Source: Streptomyces endocoffeicus (GTDB lineage: Bacteria; Actinomycetota; Actinomycetes; Streptomycetales; Streptomycetaceae). Taken from it: a stretch of 64,000 nt of DNA. Positions 17,187 to 26,165 of the stretch are shown one piece after another. Every line of letters begins with the position of its first letter. Within the stretch, counting starts at the first letter, position 1. Under the pieces are notes generated by a model, which worked only from the letters and a program-made list of their open reading frames with translations, was not told the DNA's origin and ran no database searches. The stretch spans positions 124,001-188,000 of the forward strand of contig NZ_JAERRG010000018.1 in assembly GCF_016741935.1 (NCBI RefSeq), in the 5' to 3' direction. Both the position numbers and the translations under genes were made by a program.

Positions 17187-18577
17187 CCGCGTCCGGCGAT
17201 CCGGTTCCGCTCAGTCCGCAACAGGAGTGGATCTGGGAGAGCATGCGTTTCATGAACCCGGACGACGCGGCGATGACCAGGACCAATGTCTGTCTGGCGT
17301 TCACGTTGCGCGGCCCCCTGGACACCGGGCGGCTCGAACGGGCGCTGACCGATGTCCGCCGGCGGCACGAGGCGCTGCGCACCAGCCTCAGCGACCTGGG
17401 CACCGCACCCCGCACCCACGTCCAGGACGCGGAGGACTCGCACCGGCCCCTCCTCGCCCTGGTGGATCTCTCCGGCGTGCCACCGGAGGATCAGGACACC
17501 TACTGCGAGCTGGTGGCCGGCGCCGAGGAACACCGCGTCTTCGACTACGTCCGGGGCCCGCTGTGGCGGGCGACGCTGGTGCGCCGCTCCCCGACGGAGC
17601 ATGTGCTGGTCCTGTCCGCCGCCCATCTGGTGCTGGACGCCCCCTCGGTGCAGCTGGTCGTCCGGCACCTGGCCGAGGCGTACGAGGGGATCGCCCCTCC
17701 GGCACGGCAGGAGCAGTACCGCGACTTCGTGCGGCGGGCCGCCCGGCCGCCCGCGGACGCCGACCGGCGTCTGGAGCACTGGCGCCGGGTGCTCAGCCCG
17801 CTGCCCGCCCCGCTCGACGTCCGCACCGACTACCCCGCGGCCCCACCGCCGGTCTTCCTGCGGGAGACGACGCCGTTCCGGGCCGAGGCCGATGCGGAGG
17901 CCCTCGCCGGGCTCCGCGGCCGGGCGGGCGTCACCCCCTATCTGATCCATGTCGCGGCCTATGTGGCCGCCCTCGCGGACCTCTGCGGGGCGCGGCGCGT
18001 CGTGGTCGGATCCACGCTGACCCGTCTGGAGCTCAAACCGGATCCGCATACGGTCGGGCACTTCGCCGATCTGGTGCTGCTGCCGATCGAGGTGCGCCCC
18101 GAGCACACCTTCGGCGAGCTTCTGGAACACGTCAGGGACACCGCCCTCGACGCCTACGACAACCAGTTGCCGTATCTGCGCATCGCCGGCGCGATCGACC
18201 CGGACTTCACGGCCAGACGGCCCTGGCCGGCGAGGGCGCTGTACCACGTGTGGGTGCGCGGCAGCGTCCTCGACGCCGACCTGGGCCCGCCGAAGCGCAT
18301 CGGCGACGCCGAGGTCCGTCCCCTCGAGTTCACCAGGGAGACCTGTTACCCCATCGAGCTGGACGGCGATCGGTACGCGCATGTCTACGGCCAGAACGTG
18401 GTGCCCACCCTCTACGCCGGCCCGACCGGGCTGGCGGGCGAGATGACGTACAACCGCGCGGCCTTCACCCCGAGCGGCGCTCAGCGCTACGTCGACCGCC
18501 ACTGCCGGAACCTGGAACACATGCTCAAGGACCCCCGGACGCGGATCGGAGAGGTGTGGCATGACAGCGGCCGCTGA
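17183..18577 (+). CDS. stand-alone NRPS condensation-domain protein
   Basis: A single condensation domain, 464 aa (PLSPQQEWIWESMRF at the start, RRRHEALRTSL, NRAAFTPSGAQRY at the end). The HHxxxDG motif reads AHLVLDA: the second, catalytic His and the Asp are present, the first His is Ala and the Gly is Ala. It may therefore still form amides. It overlaps the adenylation gene by 17 bases. With only one carrier domain nearby, it should join the carrier-bound acyl group to a free amine rather than to another carrier. Confidence 0.9.
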   Translation: MTASGDPVPLSPQQEWIWESMRFMNPDDAAMTRTNVCLAFTLRGPLDTGRLERALTDVRRRHEALRTSLSDLGTAPRTHVQDAEDSHRPLLALVDLSGVPPEDQDTYCELVAGAEEHRVFDYVRGPLWRATLVRRSPTEHVLVLSAAHLVLDAPSVQLVVRHLAEAYEGIAPPARQEQYRDFVRRAARPPADADRRLEHWRRVLSPLPAPLDVRTDYPAAPPPVFLRETTPFRAEADAEALAGLRGRAGVTPYLIHVAAYVAALADLCGARRVVVGSTLTRLELKPDPHTVGHFADLVLLPIEVRPEHTFGELLEHVRDTALDAYDNQLPYLRIAGAIDPDFTARRPWPARALYHVWVRGSVLDADLGPPKRIGDAEVRPLEFTRETCYPIELDGDRYAHVYGQNVVPTLYAGPTGLAGEMTYNRAAFTPSGAQRYVDRHCRNLEHMLKDPRTRIGEVWHDSGR

Positions 18578-20318
18578 CCCGCCCGGACCCGGCCGTCCGG
18601 TCCGCACCCACGATCTGGTGCGCGACGCCGCACTACGGTGGCCGGACCGGCCGGCGCTGATCGAGGGCGACACCGTCCTCAGCTACCGCCAACTCGACCG
18701 GCGCGCCGATGACTTGGCTCAAGTCCTGGTGGCACGGGGGGCGGCCCGCGACATGACCATCGGGGTCGGCGCGCCACGCTCGGCCGAGCACGTGATCGCC
18801 GCGCTCGCCGTGTGGAAGGCCGGTGGCGTCTGTGTGCCACTGGCGACGGATCTGCCCCCGGCCCGGATCGCGGACATGCTGCGGATCGCCGGGGTGCGGC
18901 TGACAGTGGGTCCGGGACTGACCATCGGCGAGGTCGCGGATCCCCCCGAGGGCCGGCCACTCGCCGGTCTGCCCCCGGCTCCGGAGGGCGAGGACGGCGC
19001 CGTCGCCTGCGTCTACTTCACCTCGGGCTCGACCGGCGGTCCCAAGGCGGTGGCCCTCACCCACGCGGGCATCGTGAACGAGGCGCTGTGGTCCCATGAC
19101 GCCTTCTCGATCCGCCCCGAGGACCGCAGCGGTTGGCTGGCTTCCCCCGGATTCGCCATCTCACGCTGGGAGTTGTGGACTCCGCTGACCGCGGGCGCCG
19201 CCATCGCCGTCTCCGAGGAAGGCGCCGTCCGCGAGCCGGAGGCGCTCCGTGACTGGCTGCTGGACCAGGGGGTGACCTGGAGCATCGTGGTGACCGGGCT
19301 CGCGGAACGGCTCTTCGGCGTCCCCTGGCCCGCGGACTGCCCGCTGCGCCTGCTGGTGACGGGCGGTGAGCAGCTGCGGGTCTGGCCCCGCGGGCTGCCC
19401 TTCGAGGTCGTCAACTCCTACGGTGTCACCGAGGCGTCCAGCGTCCGCCTCGCGGCCCTGCTCGACCCCTCCGAGGGTTCCACCGGACGTCTCCCCTCCG
19501 TGGGCCGTCCGATCCGCGGTACCCGGGTCCATGTGCTGGACGACGCGCTGGCCCCGGCGCCCGACGGGGAGGTCGGGGAGCTGTTCATCGGCGGTATCGG
19601 ACTGGCCCGCGGCTACCTCGGCGACCCGGAACAGACCGCACGGCGCTTCGTACCCGATCCGTTCCACGGCGGCGGGCGGCGCCTGTACCGCACCGGTGAT
19701 CTGGTGCGCGTCGACGAGAAGGGGCGGGTGGAATTCGTCCGCCGGCTGAACGACGACCCGAAGGTCGGCGGTGTCCGCGTCGACCTCGCGGCCGTCGAGG
19801 CCGCGCTGCTCGCCTCGCCCGGGGTCACCGGGGCCGCGGCCGCGATCCGTGTCCACGACGGGGAGCGGCCACGGCTGGTGGGGTATCTGGTCGCGGACGA
19901 CGACCGGCCCGCCCCCGATGAGGTGATCGACGCGGTCGCCCGGCGGTTGCCCCCTCAGATGGTGCCCGGCGTCCTGGTGCGCCTCACCTCCCTGCCGCTG
20001 CTGTCCAGCGGGAAGGTGGACCGCGGCCGGCTCCCGGAACCCACGGCGGAGATCGTGTTCCGCGGTCGTCGGGCCACCGCGCGGGACGAGACCGAGCAGC
20101 GGGTCATCGACGCCTTCCGGGAAGTCCTCGGCCGCGCGGACATCGGCGCCCACGACGACTTCTTCGGCTTGGGCGGGGATTCCATGGGCGTCGCCCGGGT
20201 GCGGCAGTCCCTCCTGGAACGGCACGGCATCGACGTCCCCTACACCCTCATCTTCCGTCAGCGGACCCCGCGCCGGATCTGTACGGCCGCGCGCGACGGC
20301 GGGGAGGAGCCCCGGTGA
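18561..20318 (+). CDS. NRPS adenylation-carrier (A-PCP) didomain
   Basis: 585 aa. Adenylation motifs are A3 (YFTSGSTGGPKAVALTH), A5 (NSYGVTE), A7 (YRTGDLVR) and A10 (SSGKVDRGRL, catalytic Lys). The C-terminal carrier has FFGLGGDSMGVARV with the Ser for phosphopantetheine. In the A4 region (GFAISRWE) the place of Asp235, which binds the alpha-amino group of amino acids, is Ala, followed by Ile236 and Trp239. This points to a substrate without an ordinary alpha-amine, such as a keto, hydroxy or aryl acid. Next gene overlaps as GTGA. Confidence 0.92.
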   Translation: MTAAADPPGPGRPVRTHDLVRDAALRWPDRPALIEGDTVLSYRQLDRRADDLAQVLVARGAARDMTIGVGAPRSAEHVIAALAVWKAGGVCVPLATDLPPARIADMLRIAGVRLTVGPGLTIGEVADPPEGRPLAGLPPAPEGEDGAVACVYFTSGSTGGPKAVALTHAGIVNEALWSHDAFSIRPEDRSGWLASPGFAISRWELWTPLTAGAAIAVSEEGAVREPEALRDWLLDQGVTWSIVVTGLAERLFGVPWPADCPLRLLVTGGEQLRVWPRGLPFEVVNSYGVTEASSVRLAALLDPSEGSTGRLPSVGRPIRGTRVHVLDDALAPAPDGEVGELFIGGIGLARGYLGDPEQTARRFVPDPFHGGGRRLYRTGDLVRVDEKGRVEFVRRLNDDPKVGGVRVDLAAVEAALLASPGVTGAAAAIRVHDGERPRLVGYLVADDDRPAPDEVIDAVARRLPPQMVPGVLVRLTSLPLLSSGKVDRGRLPEPTAEIVFRGRRATARDETEQRVIDAFREVLGRADIGAHDDFFGLGGDSMGVARVRQSLLERHGIDVPYTLIFRQRTPRRICTAARDGGEEPR

Positions 20319-21535
20319 CCTTCACGGACGCGCCCAGCAGGCTTCCGGCTCTGGCGAGCCGTACGGACCAGCTCGCGGACTCCGCCGTCGGCGCCGTGCT
20401 CCGGCTGACCGACGGCCACGGTGTGATCGCTCTGGCGGCCGGCAGCCCGGCGCCGGAGACCTACTGCCACCAGGAGTTCACCGACGCCACCACCCGCCTG
20501 CTGAGCCAGGGCGGCCTGCCGCTGCGGTACGGCGACGCGAGCGGGCTGCCCGAGCTCCGGTCGTGGATCGCGGCCCGGGAGTCCGCCGAGCTCGGGCGTC
20601 CGGTCGACGCGGGGCAGGTGCTTCTCACCCATGGCTCACAACAGGGCCTCGACCTGCTCTGCAAGGCGCTGCTCGATCCCGGGGACGTGGTCTTCGTGGA
20701 CCGGCCCAGCTATGTGGGGGCACTGCAGGTCTTCCGTCTCTTCCAGGCCCGGGTGGTGGACGTTCCCCTGGGGTCGGACGAGGGTCTCGACCGGCTCGAA
20801 GCGGCGCTGTCGGTGGCGGAACGGGCCAAAATCATCTATGTGGTGCCCACCTTCGCCAATCCGACGGGCGCCACCCTGGACACCGCGCACCGGCGCCGGC
20901 TGGCCGCCCTCGCCCAGCGGTACGGCTGCGTCCTCGTCGAGGACGACCCGTACCGGGATCTCGGCTACGACACCGTCGCGCCCCGGCCGGCCGCAGCGGC
21001 CTCCGCCGTGGCCGGCGCCGTACGGATGGGTACCTTCTCCAAGGTGCTCTTCCCCGCGGCACGCCTGGGCCATCTGGTCGTCCCACCGTTTCTCACCGAT
21101 GTGCTGATGAAGTTCAAACAGGCGGCCGACCTGGGGAATTCACTTCTGATGCAGCAGGTGGTGCATGAGCTCGTCCGGGAGCCCGGCTTTCTGACCACCC
21201 GGCTGGAGCGCGCCCGTCATCTCTATCGCAAGCGCCGCGACGCACTGGTGAGTGCCCTGGCCGGCTCCTTCGAGGGGGCTTTGGAGTTCGAGGTGCCCCA
21301 CGGTGGCTTCTTCGTCTGGGCGAGGCTTCCCGGGGGCGCCGACGCCACCGAACTGCTGGCCGCAGCGGTCGGGGAAGGTGTCTCCTTCGTACCGGGGACC
21401 GATTTCTACGCGACCGGGCCCGACCCGTCCACCCTCCGGCTGTCGTTCTCCTGCACCCGTGCCAAGGACATCGTCGAAGGCGTCGCCCGGCTGGAACGGG
21501 CGTGGCGGACCCTGCGCGAGGGACCCCGCTCATGA
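20315..21535 (+). CDS. PLP-dependent aminotransferase, class I/II
   Basis: Fold-type I aminotransferase, 406 aa. Visible are IALAAGSPAPETY at the N-terminus, LRYGDASGLPELRSWIAARE, the VVPTFANPTGATLD segment, VLVEDDPYRDLGYD with the PLP-binding Asp, and the Schiff-base Lys in GTFSKVLFPAARLG. It resembles the aminoadipate/aromatic group and MocR catalytic domains but has no DNA-binding part. In the operon it should make an amino acid or amine building block. Start GTG 20315 overlaps the upstream stop. Confidence 0.93.
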   Translation: MTFTDAPSRLPALASRTDQLADSAVGAVLRLTDGHGVIALAAGSPAPETYCHQEFTDATTRLLSQGGLPLRYGDASGLPELRSWIAARESAELGRPVDAGQVLLTHGSQQGLDLLCKALLDPGDVVFVDRPSYVGALQVFRLFQARVVDVPLGSDEGLDRLEAALSVAERAKIIYVVPTFANPTGATLDTAHRRRLAALAQRYGCVLVEDDPYRDLGYDTVAPRPAAAASAVAGAVRMGTFSKVLFPAARLGHLVVPPFLTDVLMKFKQAADLGNSLLMQQVVHELVREPGFLTTRLERARHLYRKRRDALVSALAGSFEGALEFEVPHGGFFVWARLPGGADATELLAAAVGEGVSFVPGTDFYATGPDPSTLRLSFSCTRAKDIVEGVARLERAWRTLREGPRS

Positions 21536-22023
21536 AGCTCGCCAGGGACGACGACGGAACCTTCGCGGGCCTCGACAAGGCCCCGTTCGACGTGGCCGCG
21601 TTCCTGGCCCGGCCCCTGGTGGCCCGGCTGGCCACCGAGGGCCCACGGGTGCGGCCCGTGTGGTTCCTGTGGGAGGACCACGCCTTCTGGGTGCTCACGG
21701 GCCCCTGGTCCCGGCTGGCGGAGCGGCTGGACCGCGCCCCGGTCTTCGAACTCGTGGTGGACGCGTGCGACCTCGCGACCGGCACCGTTCACCAGGTCAT
21801 CGCCCGTGGCCACGGCCGGGTGGTGAACTTCGACACGGACCGGGGCCGCCGCAAGCTCACCCGGTACCTGGGCGAGCGGGAGGAGCTGTGGGACGCCCGG
21901 TTCAGCCTGCGCGGCGACCCGTCCGCCCGGGGCACCCGCTGGGCCCTGCTGGTGCCCGACACCCTGTGGATCGCGGATCTGTCCTTCCGCCCGCCCGGCG
22001 AAGCGCGAACGGACCGCCCATGA
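21532..22023 (+). CDS. pyridoxamine 5'-phosphate oxidase-like flavin split-barrel protein
   Basis: 163 aa, PPOX fold (FLARPLVARLATEGPRVRPVWFLWEDHAFWVLTGP, then VIARGHGRVVNFDTDRGRRKLTRYLG). Members bind FMN, F420 or haem; the cofactor cannot be told here. ATG 21532 overlaps the aminotransferase stop as ATGA, and its own stop overlaps the exporter start in the same way, so it belongs to the operon. A redox step on the product is likely but unproved. Confidence 0.8.
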   Translation: MKLARDDDGTFAGLDKAPFDVAAFLARPLVARLATEGPRVRPVWFLWEDHAFWVLTGPWSRLAERLDRAPVFELVVDACDLATGTVHQVIARGHGRVVNFDTDRGRRKLTRYLGEREELWDARFSLRGDPSARGTRWALLVPDTLWIADLSFRPPGEARTDRP

Positions 22024-23273
22024 GCACGGACACCACGGACGAGACGGCGGACGGGGCCGCCGGCCACCGGTCCTACCGCCGGGTGCTGACGGGGAACCCG
22101 CGCCTGGCCGTACTGCTCGCCGGTTATGTGATCTCCAGCGTGGGCGATGGCATCCTGCTGATCGCCCTGCCGCTGCTGGCCATACGCCACCACGGGCAGC
22201 TCTCCGCCCCCGTGGCGGTCGGCCTGGTGATGACCGCACCGTATGTGCTGTCGACCGTGCTCGCCCTCAGCATCGGCCTGGGACGGCTGCGACTGCCCAC
22301 CCGGGCCGTGGTCATCACCGACAGCGCGCTGCGCACCGTCCTCTTCACCGTGGTGGGCCTCGCCGCCATGGCCGACCGGATCGACATCCGGTTCCTGGTG
22401 GTGGCGCTGCTCCTCGGGTCCGTCCTGCATCAGACGGCGTCCAGCAGCCGGCGCCTCGTCGCCACCGGTATGGCCGGGAAGGGCGAGCTCTTCACCGTCA
22501 ACGGACTGCTGGGCTTCGCCAACAGCCTGGCGCTCTACGTCGTGGGGCCGGCGGTCGGTGGCGCGGTCACGGTCGCGTTCGGAGCGGACGTGGCCGTCCT
22601 CCTCGAAGCACTCAGCTTCCTGTTGCTGTTCGGGGCCGTCGCGCTCGTCGTGCCGCCACAGCCGAGAACGCCCCGGGCGGAGCGGTCGACGGAGTCCGGG
22701 TGGCGGATCCTGCGGCTGCGTCCCGTGGCCGCTCGCCTGTTCTTCGTGGTCTTCTTCTTCAATCTGTCCTATATGCCGGTGGAAGTGGCGCTTCCCGTGC
22801 TGGTCAACGGAGATCTCCACGGGGACGGAAACACACTGGGCATCATCTGGACCGCCTTCGGCGCCGGGGCGCTGCTCGGCGGGGCGCTCACCGGTTTCCT
22901 GCGGAAACTGCACCAGCAGGCCGTCCTGGTGGCGGTCATCGCGCTGTGGGGCGGTTCGGTGGTGCTTCTCGCGCTGGCCCCCTCCGGGCCGGTCGCGATG
23001 TGCGCCTTCGCCCTGGGCGGATTCATCTACGCCCCGTTCACACCGATCGCCTACACCTTTGTGCAGTCGGAGCTCCCGCCCCATGAGCAGCAGCCGGTGA
23101 TCACACTCTGGACCACCGGCTCGACGCTGGCGGCCCCGATCGGCCTGCCGCTCAGCGGCCCGCTGGTGAGCGCGCTCGGTGCGCGCGGCGGACTGCTGCT
23201 CTCCGCGGCACTCACCCTCGTTCTCGTTCCGTTCGCCGCCAAGGGCCTGCTGGGCCCGCGCCGAGCCGCATAG
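22020..23273 (+). CDS. MFS transporter (probable product exporter)
   Basis: Major facilitator, 417 aa, with about 12 hydrophobic segments, starting LAVLLAGYVISSVGDGILLIALPLLAIRHH, the pattern of the MFS_3/enterobactin-exporter-like group. The central basic loop (PQPRTPRAERSTESGWRILRLRP) separates the halves. Start ATG 22020 overlaps the upstream stop. As the only transporter of the operon it probably exports the product and may give self-resistance. Confidence 0.9.
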   Translation: MSTDTTDETADGAAGHRSYRRVLTGNPRLAVLLAGYVISSVGDGILLIALPLLAIRHHGQLSAPVAVGLVMTAPYVLSTVLALSIGLGRLRLPTRAVVITDSALRTVLFTVVGLAAMADRIDIRFLVVALLLGSVLHQTASSSRRLVATGMAGKGELFTVNGLLGFANSLALYVVGPAVGGAVTVAFGADVAVLLEALSFLLLFGAVALVVPPQPRTPRAERSTESGWRILRLRPVAARLFFVVFFFNLSYMPVEVALPVLVNGDLHGDGNTLGIIWTAFGAGALLGGALTGFLRKLHQQAVLVAVIALWGGSVVLLALAPSGPVAMCAFALGGFIYAPFTPIAYTFVQSELPPHEQQPVITLWTTGSTLAAPIGLPLSGPLVSALGARGGLLLSAALTLVLVPFAAKGLLGPRRAA

Positions 23274-23290
23274 CCATAAGGAGTGCGCAC

Positions 23291-24034
23291 GTGCAGGGAT
23301 ACGAATCGTCGACCTACGGCGACCACATGGCCGACCACGACGCCATCGGCTGGCCGGTCGCGAAGGACGAGGACGCGGCGGTGGGGTTCCTCGTGGACGT
23401 GGCCAAGCCCGGCCATGCGCTGGAGCTCGGGGTGGGCACCGGGCGGGTGGCCCTGCCGCTGGCGGAGCGGGGGGTGCGGGTCACCGGCATCGACGCCTCC
23501 CCCGTCATGCTCCAGCAGATGGCCGACAAGCCCGGCAGCGCACAGGTGCGGGCCGTCCAGGGCGACTTCGCGGAGGCCGCCGTCGACGGGACCTTCGACC
23601 TCGTCTACGCCGTCCAGCACACGTTCTTCCTGCTGCGCGACCAGGAGACCCAGATCCGCTGCTTCCAGAACGTGGCAGCGCGGCTGGCCCCCGGCGGCGC
23701 CTTCGTCCTCCAGCTGTTCGTCCCCGATCCGCACCGGCTGATCCAGCCGCAGGCCAGCGACGCCCTTCATGTGGCACTCGACCAGGTGGTCCTGCGGGTC
23801 TCGAAGTTCGACCGGGTGGCGCAGACGGTCAACCGGCAGTACGTCGCCATCACCGAGGGCGGGACGAAGCTGTACCCCATGGTGTTCCGCTACGCGTGGC
23901 CCACCGAGCTGGACCTGATGGCGCGGCTGGCGGGCCTCCGGCTGGAAGGGCGCTGGGACGGCTGGTCGCGGGCGCCCTTCAGCGCGGAGGGCGGGTATGT
24001 CGTGGTCTACCGGAAGCCCGCCGAGGCGGTGTGA
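23291..24034 (+). CDS. class I SAM-dependent methyltransferase
   Basis: 247 aa Rossmann methyltransferase. Motif I is LELGVGTGRVALPLA (about residues 40-55), then GIDASPVMLQQM and FDLVYAVQHTFFLL. GTG start with AAGGAG seven bases upstream, 17 bases after the exporter; it is the last gene of the operon. It ends only four bases from the convergent dehydrogenase gene. O-, N- or C-methylation of the product is expected. Confidence 0.92.
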   Translation: MQGYESSTYGDHMADHDAIGWPVAKDEDAAVGFLVDVAKPGHALELGVGTGRVALPLAERGVRVTGIDASPVMLQQMADKPGSAQVRAVQGDFAEAAVDGTFDLVYAVQHTFFLLRDQETQIRCFQNVAARLAPGGAFVLQLFVPDPHRLIQPQASDALHVALDQVVLRVSKFDRVAQTVNRQYVAITEGGTKLYPMVFRYAWPTELDLMARLAGLRLEGRWDGWSRAPFSAEGGYVVVYRKPAEAV

Positions 24035-24038
24035 GGGC

Positions 24039-25061
24039 CTACGCCACGGTGTCGCCGACCCGGACGGGTCGGTTGGTGGCGACCGACTCGATGGCCGCGA
24101 GCGCGACGGACAGGGCGGCGCGGGCGTCCTGTCCGGTGACGGAGGGGGCGCGGCCGGTGCGCACGCACTCGGCGAAGTCGGCGAGTTCGGCCACGTAGGC
24201 GTCGTGGAAGAGGTCCTGGTCGTAGGTGACGCATTCGGCGGCGCTGCCGTCCGGGCCGTAGGCGGTCAGATGGTCGCGGCGGATGTCGCCCATCGTGAGC
24301 ATCCCCGCCGAGCCGAAGACCTCACCACGCACGTCGTACCCGTACACCGCCTGGAAGTTCGCCTCGGCGGTGGCGAGGGCGCCGTTGTCGAAGCGGATGG
24401 TGACGACAGCGGTGTCGAGCAGTCCGCGCTCCTTGAAGTCGGGGCGGACCAGGGCGTCGGCGAACGCGAAGACCTCGACGGGCGCGGCGCCGGGGTTGAG
24501 GTAGCGCAGAGTGTCGAAATCGTGGATCAGGGTCTCCAGGAAGATCGTCCACGGCGGGATACGGCCCGGATCGGCCAGCTCGGGGTCGCGGGTGAGCGAA
24601 CGCAGCAGCTGCGGGGTCCCGATGGCGCCCGCGCGGACCTTCTCGTGGGCGGCGTGGAAGCCCGGGTCATAGCGGCGGTTGAAGCCCACCTGGAGGGGGA
24701 CACCGGCGTCGGCCGCGGCCGCGATGGCGCGGTCCGCCTCCTCGAGGGTGACGGCCATGGGCTTCTCGCAGTAGACGGCCTTGCCCGCCCGCGCCGCGGC
24801 CTCGACCAGCCCGGCGTGGGTACGGGCCGGGGTGGCGATGACCACCGCCTCGACCCCGGGGTCGGCGAGCAGCCCGGCTATCTCGGTGTACGCCGTGGCG
24901 CCGCCCAGCCGGTCGCCGAGCCCCTGCGCGGCACCGGGGGCCGGATCGGCGATGGCGGCCAGACGGACGCCGGGGAGACGGCGAGCGAGGGTCTCGGCAT
25001 GGAAGGAGCCCATGCGTCCGGCGCCGATGAGGCCGATGGGGAGGGGGTGTGGTGTGGTCAT
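24039..25061 (-). CDS. Gfo/Idh/MocA oxidoreductase (inositol 2-dehydrogenase-like)
   Basis: 340 aa NAD(P)-dependent sugar or inositol dehydrogenase. N-terminal Rossmann motif IGLIGAGRMGSFHAETLAR, the EKP motif in AVYCEKPMAVTLEEADRAI, and the second-domain histidine in FLETLIHDFDTLRYL. It follows the TIM-barrel isomerase gene on the same strand, a combination seen in inositol/polyol and deoxysugar breakdown. Both are likely controlled by the divergent LacI regulator. Confidence 0.9.
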   Translation of the reverse strand: MTTPHPLPIGLIGAGRMGSFHAETLARRLPGVRLAAIADPAPGAAQGLGDRLGGATAYTEIAGLLADPGVEAVVIATPARTHAGLVEAAARAGKAVYCEKPMAVTLEEADRAIAAAADAGVPLQVGFNRRYDPGFHAAHEKVRAGAIGTPQLLRSLTRDPELADPGRIPPWTIFLETLIHDFDTLRYLNPGAAPVEVFAFADALVRPDFKERGLLDTAVVTIRFDNGALATAEANFQAVYGYDVRGEVFGSAGMLTMGDIRRDHLTAYGPDGSAAECVTYDQDLFHDAYVAELADFAECVRTGRAPSVTGQDARAALSVALAAIESVATNRPVRVGDTVA

Positions 25062-25130
25062 GCGGATGCTCCATGGGGTCTGTGGGTGGCGGCGTGCGAT
25101 GAGGGCTGGACGGCCTCGCGGGCGCGCGCT

Positions 25131-25913
25131 TCAGCGGCTGAAGGCGGTGCGGAAGCGCTCCAGGGCGAGGTCGCTGTCGCCGGAGGCCCACGCCTCCATG
25201 GCGACGGTGCCCTCGTAGCCGAGATCGGCGAGGGTTCGGGCGAGGGCGGGGTAGTTGATCTCTCCCGTTCCGGGCTCGCGGCGGCCGGGTACGTCGGCCA
25301 CCTGGATCTCGCCGATCAGGCCCCGGCCGTGGGCCCGGCGGACCAGCTCGATGAGGTTTCCCTCGCCGATCTGCGCGTGGTACAGGTCCAGGTTCATCCG
25401 CAGCCCCGGCCGGTCCACGGCCTCGACCAGGGCCAGAGTGTCGGCGGCCGTCGCGAACGGCACACCGGGGTGGTCCACGGCGGTGTTGAGGTTCTCCAGG
25501 GTGAAGGTGACCCCGGTGCGCTCGCCCAGCTCGGCGAGGCGGGTGAGGGTGCGGTGGGCGGCGATCCACATCGGTCCGGTGGCCCCGCCCGCCACCGGCA
25601 CCACCGGCAGGCCGTCGCCGTCCAGCCCGGTGCCGTGCAGATTCAGCCGGGGGCAGCCGAGCCGCTCGGCCACCTTGACCGACTCCTCGGCGGTGCGCAG
25701 GAGTTCGGCCGCCCCGTCCTCGTCCGTCAGGCTGCCGCGGAGGTAGCCGGTCATGGAGGAGAACACCGCACCGGTCCGCTCGAGGGCGGTCGGATCGTGT
25801 CGGCTCCAGTCCCAGATCTCGACCTGGAAACCGGCGTCGTGGATGCGCCGCGCGCGTTCCTGGATCGGCAGATCCAGGAAGACCATCTCGGCGCAGACCG
25901 CCAATGTGTACAT
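25131..25913 (-). CDS. hydroxypyruvate isomerase/sugar phosphate isomerase-like TIM barrel
   Basis: 260 aa, AP-endonuclease-2-like barrel of the Hyi/IolH type: MYTLAVCAEMVFLDLPIQERARRIHDAGFQVEIW, LGCPRLNLHGTG, FTLENLNTAVDHPGVPF with the metal Glu, MNLDLYHAQIGEGNL and VPGRREPGTGEINY. ATG 25913 is chosen because the family aligns from here; upstream in frame is only operator sequence. It isomerises a small keto/aldehyde sugar acid; exact substrate unknown. Confidence 0.9.
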   Translation of the reverse strand: MYTLAVCAEMVFLDLPIQERARRIHDAGFQVEIWDWSRHDPTALERTGAVFSSMTGYLRGSLTDEDGAAELLRTAEESVKVAERLGCPRLNLHGTGLDGDGLPVVPVAGGATGPMWIAAHRTLTRLAELGERTGVTFTLENLNTAVDHPGVPFATAADTLALVEAVDRPGLRMNLDLYHAQIGEGNLIELVRRAHGRGLIGEIQVADVPGRREPGTGEINYPALARTLADLGYEGTVAMEAWASGDSDLALERFRTAFSR

Positions 25914-25954
25914 CGCCACTGCTCGCTCTCTCTCCGGCCCCGGCAACGCGGACC

Positions 25955-26074
25955 AGAACGTTCCAGCTACTAGAACGTTCCAGCCACTAGAACGTTCTAG
26001 GGAATGAGCAGCAGTACGCCAGTCGCCGACCACCCCTGTCAAGGGTGGACGGCGGAATCACTAGAACGTTACAG
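25955..26074. promoter_or_regulatory. four CTAGAACGTT operators in a divergent promoter
   Basis: Sites at 25953-25966 (CCAGAACGTTCCAG), 25970-25983 (CTAGAACGTTCCAG), 25987-26000 (CTAGAACGTTCTAG, a perfect palindrome) and 26061-26074 (CTAGAACGTTACAG). The first three are 17 bases apart, about one and a half helical turns. They lie between the isomerase and the LacI gene, so that regulator probably represses both directions. Confidence 0.8.
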
Positions 26075-26165
26075 AAGCGAGGGCGCGTGGGCCGGGCCCT
26101 GGGCTACGATCGTCGCGCCCGGAAACGAAACCCGACCGAAGACGACACCTCGACCAGGGAGACCA

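Noticed and set aside
17183..20318. Complete multimodular NRPS
   Set aside because: Only one separate C domain and one A-PCP are present, with no thioesterase; it is a dissected single module.
24039..26042. Longer start for the isomerase that would cover the operators
   Set aside because: The family aligns from ATG 25913; the extension would translate the repeated operator sites.
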